Positions 21,172 to 26,351 of a DNA stretch of 26,351 nucleotides are shown piece after piece. How positions within the stretch are numbered: position 1 is the stretch's first letter; each line of letters begins with the position of its first letter. Source of the DNA: a virus; IMG/VR virus record IMGVR_UViG_3300028025_001147, positions 1 to 26,351 of that record, one strand, 5' to 3'. Position numbers and translations under genes: made by a program. The notes beneath the pieces are model-generated. The model saw nothing but the letters and a program-made list of their open reading frames with translations. It was not told the origin of the DNA and did not search any database.

Positions 21172-21181
21172 CACCTCCTTA
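21172..21181 (-). promoter_or_regulatory. Perfect ribosome binding site of the capsid gene
   Basis: On the minus strand TAAGGAGGTG, a ten-base match to the 16S rRNA 3' end, stands 6 bases before ATG 21165. It is the longest such match I found and fits a protein needed in hundreds of copies. Confidence 0.85.
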
Positions 21182-21205
21182 TGAGGGTATTAGATTCGGT
21201 TGTTG

Positions 21206-21685
21206 TTATTTAAAATCGCCCGAATGAATCATTGCAATAATCTCTTCAGCGCTTTCAGCGTTGTTGAGCCTAAGCAATGCATCTTCGGCACGGTCAGGCG
21301 TAATAGCCTGCTGAGTTACAATGTCCTGCTGACGTAATGCAGCGCGGTCAAAGTTATTAGCGGCATCTTCTTTTGGTGCTGCTTGAAATCCGAATACTTC
21401 AGCGTTCTCGTCCAACCAGTTAGAAACTGTATCTTCAGATACTTCCTGTAGTTCATTCATAATCAAGCGTGCAGCCTTCGGACTTACGCCTTTTGTTTCT
21501 AGGACTTTCTTGATGACGGACTCACGCTGAGCCTTGCTAAATGTTTCAAGTTGTTCAGTGAGTTCTTTGATACGTTTCTCGTCAGCCCGCTTTGCTTTAC
21601 GCAATTGCTTCATGGCTGTATCGCCATCCATACTGATTTCGTTTGTATCGTTATCGTCTTCGTCGTCCCAGTAGTTGTTGCTCAT
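21206..21685 (-). CDS. Scaffolding-like acidic coiled-coil protein, 159 aa
   Basis: Started at ATG 21685 (MSNNYWDDEDDNDTNEIS), where GGGAGAA lies 8 bases upstream; the frame extends to 21727 without support. An acidic N-terminus is followed by a helical coiled-coil (TAMKQLRKAKRADEKRIKEL, EQLETFSKAQRESVIKKVLE), a PKAARLIMNEL helix, and a C-terminal helix (RAEDALLRLNNAESAEEIIA). A small acidic helical protein immediately before the capsid gene is the usual position and make-up of a scaffolding protein, which organises capsid subunits and leaves before DNA enters. Position plus composition, not sequence family, support this. Confidence 0.75.
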   Translation of the reverse strand: MSNNYWDDEDDNDTNEISMDGDTAMKQLRKAKRADEKRIKELTEQLETFSKAQRESVIKKVLETKGVSPKAARLIMNELQEVSEDTVSNWLDENAEVFGFQAAPKEDAANNFDRAALRQQDIVTQQAITPDRAEDALLRLNNAESAEEIIAMIHSGDFK

Positions 21686-21731
21686 AGCAACCGTTCTCCC
21701 ATTCTCATTAGTTGAATCGCAGACCACAGTT

Positions 21732-21749
21732 CTAGTTTGGGGAAACTAG
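21732..21749 (-). other. Leader hairpin before the scaffold gene
   Basis: CTAGTTT (21732-21738) and AAACTAG (21743-21749) form a perfect 7-bp stem around a 4-base loop. It lies downstream of the promoter candidate, in the leader of the scaffold/capsid message, and could protect its 5' end. Confidence 0.5.
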
Positions 21750-21768
21750 GCTGGCTTCTACTACCAGT

Positions 21769-21798
21769 CTTATACACCCCCCTGGGCTGGTCGGTCAG
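21769..21798 (-). promoter_or_regulatory. Promoter candidate for the scaffold-capsid genes
   Basis: On the minus strand, CTGACC (21793-21798; four of six matches to TTGACA) is separated by 18 bases from TATAAG (21769-21774; five of six to TATAAT). This lies in the only sizable gap of the late operon, 21686-21812, upstream of the scaffold gene. The spacer holds a GC-rich inverted repeat (CCCTG at 21796-21800 with CAGGG near 21780-21785) that may also attenuate readthrough. The elements were found by eye and their use is unproven. Confidence 0.45.
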
Positions 21799-21812
21799 GG
21801 TGGGGAATCTAT

Positions 21813-23003
21813 TTAGAAACTGCCTTGTGTTGCACGACTTAAACTAGTCGCACCTACACCAGACTCACCAGAGAACGATGCTCGTTCTAGTGACTTCAAT
21901 CGCTTTCTTTGTTCTGCTGCTTTAGCATTGCCTTTAAAGAACTCTTCTTCACCAGATGCTTGGTTGTATTCAATGCCTGCTTCTTTATAAATACTGCTTA
22001 GGTTTTTAGATGCAGGTAGAACTTCACCTATGTTTTGGTAACCTTGTAGTGCGGTAGCACGGTCAATACCATAGGCTGCTAATGATTCAGCAGTTCCTTG
22101 TAGCGCATTAAGACCCTGTCCCTTTGCTGCTGCACCAATCTCTGCTGCAGTAGCCTTTTCCTTTAACTTGCCTATTGTTGTTGCAGGGTCAAGGAAGTAT
22201 TGGACTAAGTCACTATCAGTAATGCTTGGGTAAAAAGTTTTAAATGTTTCTTTAATAGCAGGGTCAGCATTAACTACACGGTCTTGCACTGTTTGAATAC
22301 GGTCTTTAAACTCTGTTGCAGATACATCTGCACCAATATACTTAGCAAGCATTGCTTCATTAGTAGTGCGACTAGTAGTTAGCATGTTGCCTAGACCGTA
22401 TGCCTTTAAAGTATTGGCATATGAATCTTCTAGGTTAATGTATTCTGCTTCTGACAGTGCATTAAGACCAGCGTTAATACGCTTTTCATTACCAGCAAAA
22501 CGTAGTGTGTATGCAGCATTCCATGCTTTACCTGTAGCAGGGTCAATAGTTTTGTCATACTTAAGTTTAACTATTGCTTCATTGGCAGTAGCACCTGAAC
22601 GCATAATGCGTGTAATGCTGTCACTAAGGCTACCTAAACCGTATGCCTCAAAGACTACCTTAAGATTTTCAAATGCATCTTGTCTATCTGCTTCAGCCTG
22701 TGATTTAGCATAAGCAAGACCTGGGTCTTCTTTATTAGAATCACTCATTAACTCAGAGATTTGATTTTTTAAATCATCTATCTGGGAACCTAATTCATCA
22801 ATCTTTGATGTATCAACAGGCTTATCTTTAGTATCAGTTTTTTTATTAGGAGTTGGCTTAGGTGTTGGTTTAGGAGTAGGTTTAGGGGTTGGTTTAGGAG
22901 TAGGTGTAGGCTTAGGTGTAGCCTTTGGTGTAGGAGTTGGTTTAGGGGTTGGCTTTGGTGCAGGTGCTTTACTGCTAGGAGCAATTACTTTTTGCTTAGC
23001 CAT
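21813..23003 (-). CDS. Virion protein with PTPKP repeat and helical repeats, 396 aa
   Basis: Residues 12-55 are a Lys-Pro-Thr-Pro repeat (a stiff basic rod), followed by a short coiled-coil (DELGSQIDDLKNQISELMSD). The body has two related segments, VVFEAYGLGSLSDSITRIM near 117-135 and NTLKAYGLGNMLTTSRTTN further on, with RFAGNEKRINAGLNALSEAE between and DVSATEFKDRIQTVQDRVVN after: helical repeats. The C-terminus is Gly/Ser-rich (SFSGESGVGATSLSRATQGS). Proteins of this style recur in environmental phage genomes next to capsid genes, always uncharacterised. It likely sits inside the capsid or at the portal vertex, perhaps ejected with DNA. ATG 23003 overlaps the preceding stop. Confidence 0.72.
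   Translation of the reverse strand: MAKQKVIAPSSKAPAPKPTPKPTPTPKATPKPTPTPKPTPKPTPKPTPKPTPNKKTDTKDKPVDTSKIDELGSQIDDLKNQISELMSDSNKEDPGLAYAKSQAEADRQDAFENLKVVFEAYGLGSLSDSITRIMRSGATANEAIVKLKYDKTIDPATGKAWNAAYTLRFAGNEKRINAGLNALSEAEYINLEDSYANTLKAYGLGNMLTTSRTTNEAMLAKYIGADVSATEFKDRIQTVQDRVVNADPAIKETFKTFYPSITDSDLVQYFLDPATTIGKLKEKATAAEIGAAAKGQGLNALQGTAESLAAYGIDRATALQGYQNIGEVLPASKNLSSIYKEAGIEYNQASGEEEFFKGNAKAAEQRKRLKSLERASFSGESGVGATSLSRATQGSF
22839..22970 (-). repeat. PTPKP coding repeat
   Basis: The DNA for residues 12-55 is a short tandem repeat (units of 6-12 bases coding Thr-Pro-Lys-Pro) on the minus strand. The proline rod is basic and may bind DNA; its length is likely to vary between relatives by slippage. 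Confidence 0.85.
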
Positions 23004-24583
23004 TAGTTACCACCAAATCCAAATGCACTTAGAATATCTCTAGTAAAATCAGAAGCAATATTGCGTGCTTCATCTGTCTTACCCCACTCTGCTTCACCTT
23101 GCATTTCTTTATCCCAATCTGCAAGTGTCTTACCGCTTACTACTGCGCTCATAACCTTTTTGTCCTGTGTTGAATCTTTAACAACAACACCAAGTTTTCT
23201 AGTGCGAGCATATGCATATGTATCTGCTACATCTTTAACTGTCCCCCCACCAAGGATATGGTCCTTAAGTGTTGGATACATTTGAATAGCAAGACTCTTT
23301 AAACGCTGGGTCTGCTTAGCAATAAGGTCTTCTTGTCCTAAGCCATCAATTGCATACTTAAATGCAGTTGTTGAATCTATAGGCAAGCCGTAATCATTTG
23401 CCACTTTTCTTAAACTAGAAACATCTGTAGCAATTTTGCTACCTTTTTTACCTGAAAGAATAGCGTCAACATCTGTTACGCCCTTAAGGGACTTCTTAAC
23501 TACACCTGTTGCAAGTAACAAACGGTCTGTATCGCTAAGGCTTGAGCCTACGCTCTTAATTGTTTTATATCCGCCCTGACCATCAGCAACTGTAGTAGTT
23601 GCAGTGCGAGTCTTAGACTCGGCAGCATTAAGAGACTTATAGAAAGCCTTCTTTTCATCCGCAGTTGCAGGACGACCTAGCATGTCCATCATGTATACGT
23701 TGATGTATCGGTCTGCTCCACCACGGTCTGTAAAGGCTTGTTCTACACGGGTCTTAGTAGCACCCGCTCTGTTTTCTGCTGCAATAGTCTTAGCAGCCTC
23801 AGCAAATGTAGGTAGCGTTCCTTTGCCTTTGCCGTCAATGTATGACTGCATAGAGTTAACGCTATATGCACGTAAGAAACCATTAGCATCGTTATAGAAA
23901 TTACCACTGTTGTAGCCAGCCTCTTTGAGGGCTACCTTAAGTTTTTCTGTCCCGCCAAACTCTTCAATAAGTTTATTGCGGGCTACGTTAATGTCTGCAA
24001 CTGGTGCATCAATTACTCCACCAGCCGTCTTAGGTGGGACAACAAAGAACTCTTTAGTAGAACCAGTGCCAGTTACATAGGTATTACCCGCAGTATCGGT
24101 ATAAATGTTATAGTCAGAAGGATTAATTCCACCAGCAAACTCATCACTGGTCTGTCCCTGTCCATCTTTAGGTGGGTTCTTAATGTTATTAATCTGTGTC
24201 TGTAGTTCTGCTACTCTTCCTAGTTCGCCTTGACGGCGAGCAGAATCTAACTGTGCTTGAAGAGACCTTAAGGTTCCTGTATCTTCTTCTTTTTTCTTAG
24301 CAGCGTTCTTTGTTTCTTTCTTAGCCTCAATTATATCGTCTACCTTTTGACGGGTAGTATCATATGCAGTCTTGGCAGCCTCTAACTTAACCTTTGTTTC
24401 GTCAAATTCTTTTTTAATCTTAAGGTATCTAGAGTCAGTTTCTCCATACTTTGCAGCAGCACTATCAAGGGCAGATGCTAGACCTATGCCTGAATATCCT
24501 TTATATCCGTATAGACGGCTTTGTAGTTTCTGTAATGCTTCATACTTAGCACGCACATCAGGGTAGTTTGAATAATCAGCCAT
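23003..24583 (-). CDS. Large helical virion protein, 526 aa
   Basis: Residues about 45-135 form a charged coiled-coil (SRYLKIKKEFDETKVKLEAA, VDDIIEAKKETKNAAKKKEE, LGRVAELQTQINNIKNPPKD). A beta-type stretch (DYNIYTDTAGNTYVTGTGST) follows, then helical modules: NVARNKLIEEFGGTEKLKVA, YINVYMMDMLGRPATADEKK and, near the end, TQRLKSLAIQMYPTLKDHIL with GGGTVKDVADTYAYARTRKL. The last module resembles a repeated helical unit found in other phage head-interior proteins. It overlaps its upstream neighbour by a spacer of only three bases and is followed by the PTPKP protein, forming a three-gene set upstream of scaffold and capsid. An internal or ejection protein is the best guess. Confidence 0.72.
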   Translation of the reverse strand: MADYSNYPDVRAKYEALQKLQSRLYGYKGYSGIGLASALDSAAAKYGETDSRYLKIKKEFDETKVKLEAAKTAYDTTRQKVDDIIEAKKETKNAAKKKEEDTGTLRSLQAQLDSARRQGELGRVAELQTQINNIKNPPKDGQGQTSDEFAGGINPSDYNIYTDTAGNTYVTGTGSTKEFFVVPPKTAGGVIDAPVADINVARNKLIEEFGGTEKLKVALKEAGYNSGNFYNDANGFLRAYSVNSMQSYIDGKGKGTLPTFAEAAKTIAAENRAGATKTRVEQAFTDRGGADRYINVYMMDMLGRPATADEKKAFYKSLNAAESKTRTATTTVADGQGGYKTIKSVGSSLSDTDRLLLATGVVKKSLKGVTDVDAILSGKKGSKIATDVSSLRKVANDYGLPIDSTTAFKYAIDGLGQEDLIAKQTQRLKSLAIQMYPTLKDHILGGGTVKDVADTYAYARTRKLGVVVKDSTQDKKVMSAVVSGKTLADWDKEMQGEAEWGKTDEARNIASDFTRDILSAFGFGGN

Positions 24584-24586
24584 TTA

Positions 24587-26351
24587 TTAAAACCCCTTCT
24601 TAAATGATACATACGAATCGCGTGAATAGAAATTAAGAATAGACCTAAAGATTGCTCTGTTAGCCTCTGTTACATATAGGTTACCCAACATTAAATCACT
24701 CAAGTTAGCCTCAATCTGGTCACGACGTTCACGCTTCAAGTCAGTGAAGTTGGAAACATCTTTCATTGCTGGGTCTGTTGCAAACGCTATAAACTCTTCC
24801 ATCATGCGTATTGCTTGTGCCATACGTTGACGTGTTCCAGAATCTACAGGTGTGTTAGGGTTTTCAATCATTTGTTTAACGCTATTAAGCATTACACCTT
24901 CACTACCAATGTTGTTGCCTTCACCGATAAGGGCTGCTTCTAGCAATGGATTACCACGCTTAAGCGCTTCACGCGCTGCGGTAGCCTCACCAATAATAAC
25001 TGAACGCTCATCTGGGTTAGGAGTATTAAGTATTGCTTCCTTTTGCTTAGTTGCAATATCGTAATACGCCTGCTTATCTTGGGCTACTAGCAAATCTGAG
25101 TAGTATTTCTCAAGTGTTTTGTTTTCAACTAGCCCTGCAGCCTGAATCCAGTTATATGTAGCAGCATTAAAGTCACCAGTTTGTGGTGCGAATATGTAGG
25201 CTGCTTCGCCATATGTATCAATAAGGTCTTGGTTTTTGATAGACCAACTCTTTAATGCTTCTGTATTCTTTACAAGAACACGGGTTTGCTTAGCATCTCT
25301 TGATACTGTATAGATTAACTTACCTGGGTATTTGCCAGTAAAGGTTGCTAATGCTAATTCATATGGGTCTTGGACATCGCCATCTTTAGTAGCAGTAATA
25401 CCATTAAGAATATCAAAGAACTGTGGACGTAAACCAGTAACTCCTACACGCTTTAGGTAGTCAGGGACTCCCTTGCTTTCCTGTGTTGTAGGTGTAGCAG
25501 GTGCAATAAGACCCATTAGATTGCGCAGGAATACTACGTTATGCGCTGTAATGCGCATCTTATCTAAGTAATCTTTCTTCTCTTGCTCAGTTGAGTTAGC
25601 ATCTAAGAACAGTCCATGTGCTGCATTATATGCAACAGCCTGCTGTGCAGCAGTAACTTCTTGACGACTCTTCTCATTAACTGGTAGTAATGCCCATACG
25701 CGTTGCAATGACATAGGAACTACAGCACGGGTAATGTTCATGTTATCACCAATGCTACCTAGTGCAAATGTATCTATGTTTTCGCCTAGTTGTTTAGCAG
25801 ATGTTAACCCTGTATAACCTAGTAGGTTCTTAATACCAATAACTCCAAGTCCTGCAATAGGACCAGATAGTGTAGGCAATCCAGCATCTTGCTGGAATGA
25901 TGGGTTAACCATACGTAGTTTAACTGTAAACTCATTAAATGATGGTTGGCTATATCCGCTTAATCCACCACCCATAAGTGCTGTAAGCGTCCCATTGGTA
26001 GCCTTAAATAGCACATTATCCATAGGCATCATTACATACATCTCGCCTTCTTGGTCTGTGTATACAGAACCAGAAGCACTTAAACCTAAATGCGCTAATC
26101 GCATACGATATAGAGCGCGTGGCGCTACATCTTTCATACGATATATACGACGCGTAAAGTCTTCAGTAGCACGATAGTAACGACCTACGGTTCTTACGCC
26201 ATAAGAAAAGTTAGAACGGATATTAGGGTTATCTGCAAACTTAAGAACAGTATCTGCTGCATCTTGCATAGCAAGTTCAGTAAATCGTTTCTCGCCTAAT
26301 CCCTTGGCTGCTTCACGTAGTTTATTTAAACTGCGCTCGCTAGCATAACGC
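24587..26351 (-). CDS. Large virion protein, C-terminal 587 residues (5' truncated)
   Basis: The frame is open from the window edge (minus strand) to TAA at 24587; an internal ATG at 26269 is not necessarily the start, since 27 further in-frame codons without a stop precede it. The protein is largely helical (LNKLREAAKGLGEKRFTELA, YYRATEDFTRRIYRMKDVA, PMSLQRVWALLPVNEKSRQ, SVKQMIENPNTPVDSGTRQR) with a hydrophobic Gly-rich segment (LSGPIAGLGVIGIKNLLGYT) that could insert into a membrane. A large protein upstream of two other helical virion proteins fits an internal ejection protein or the tail end of a polyvalent virion protein. No catalytic motif seen in this part. Confidence 0.7.
   Translation of the reverse strand, partial: RYASERSLNKLREAAKGLGEKRFTELAMQDAADTVLKFADNPNIRSNFSYGVRTVGRYYRATEDFTRRIYRMKDVAPRALYRMRLAHLGLSASGSVYTDQEGEMYVMMPMDNVLFKATNGTLTALMGGGLSGYSQPSFNEFTVKLRMVNPSFQQDAGLPTLSGPIAGLGVIGIKNLLGYTGLTSAKQLGENIDTFALGSIGDNMNITRAVVPMSLQRVWALLPVNEKSRQEVTAAQQAVAYNAAHGLFLDANSTEQEKKDYLDKMRITAHNVVFLRNLMGLIAPATPTTQESKGVPDYLKRVGVTGLRPQFFDILNGITATKDGDVQDPYELALATFTGKYPGKLIYTVSRDAKQTRVLVKNTEALKSWSIKNQDLIDTYGEAAYIFAPQTGDFNAATYNWIQAAGLVENKTLEKYYSDLLVAQDKQAYYDIATKQKEAILNTPNPDERSVIIGEATAAREALKRGNPLLEAALIGEGNNIGSEGVMLNSVKQMIENPNTPVDSGTRQRMAQAIRMMEEFIAFATDPAMKDVSNFTDLKRERRDQIEANLSDLMLGNLYVTEANRAIFRSILNFYSRDSYVSFKKGF

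Noticed and set aside
21686-21812. Possible tRNA or riboswitch in the late-operon gap
   Set aside because: Stems are present but no cloverleaf, T-loop consensus or known aptamer core can be drawn.
22839-22970. Short tandem repeats considered as a CRISPR array or iteron origin
   Set aside because: Units are 6-12 bases, without spacers, and in frame with a coding sequence; they encode a Pro-Lys repeat.
1-26351. Prophage or temperate lifestyle
   Set aside because: No integrase, repressor, attachment site or host gene is seen; however, the window is only part of a genome, so temperate genes outside it cannot be ruled out.

Overview
The window is 26.35 kb of a tailed bacteriophage genome (Caudoviricetes), most likely a lytic phage of an actinobacterium. 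The host call rests on a phage-borne WhiB-type regulator (cysteine pattern CX26CX2CX5C), a family essentially confined to Actinobacteria and their phages. The modest, A/T-leaning base composition (judged by eye) fits low-GC planktonic freshwater Actinobacteria better than high-GC soil hosts; that habitat is inference. I see no integrase, repressor, tRNA gene, insertion sequence or CRISPR array. Terminase, portal and DNA polymerase are not in the window and presumably lie beyond its edges.

Left arm, plus strand, 1-5813: a tightly overlapping early/replication operon. In order it holds the end of a zinc-motif protein, a DnaB/RecA-like helicase ATPase, a 47-residue ORF, a PD-(D/E)XK nuclease, a DNA primase split over two frames (CHC2 zinc finger, then TOPRIM, joinable by a +1 shift at an AAAA run), a small acidic protein, a DUF1599 protein, a metallophosphoesterase, a sigma-70-like protein, a GT-A glycosyltransferase, two zinc-ribbon mini-proteins, the WhiB protein and a small membrane protein. 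A GC-rich hairpin at 5821-5855 separates this operon from the convergent late operon.

Right arm, minus strand, read from 26351 down to 5873: the virion and lysis operon. Three large helical virion proteins (the first truncated by the window edge) come first. Then come an intergenic promoter candidate, a scaffold-like acidic coiled-coil protein, an N4-gp56-like major capsid protein carrying an apparent beta-rich insertion, two head-region proteins, a run of seven tiny mostly basic proteins, a 110-residue protein and a connector-like protein. These are followed by a 790-residue repeat-bearing tail fibre, a set of fibre-tip proteins including two glycine-rich adhesin-like proteins, a 744-residue tail protein, and a lysis cassette: several small membrane proteins, a secreted Pro/Glu-stalk protein, and a CHAP plus peptidoglycan-binding endolysin. 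No tape-measure-like gene occurs between capsid and lysis genes, which favours a short-tailed (podovirus-like) particle.

Within each arm genes mostly overlap by 1-4 bases (ATGA or TAATG), so translation is probably coupled. Where late genes do not overlap they carry strong AAGGAG-type ribosome sites, strongest at the capsid gene. Several genes are too short for ordinary ORF calling and were found by direct translation: 1030-1173, 5165-5326, 7142-7315, 8421-8510, 10951-11037, 17632-17793 and 18096-18257. Functions come from motif recognition by eye; no database search was possible.
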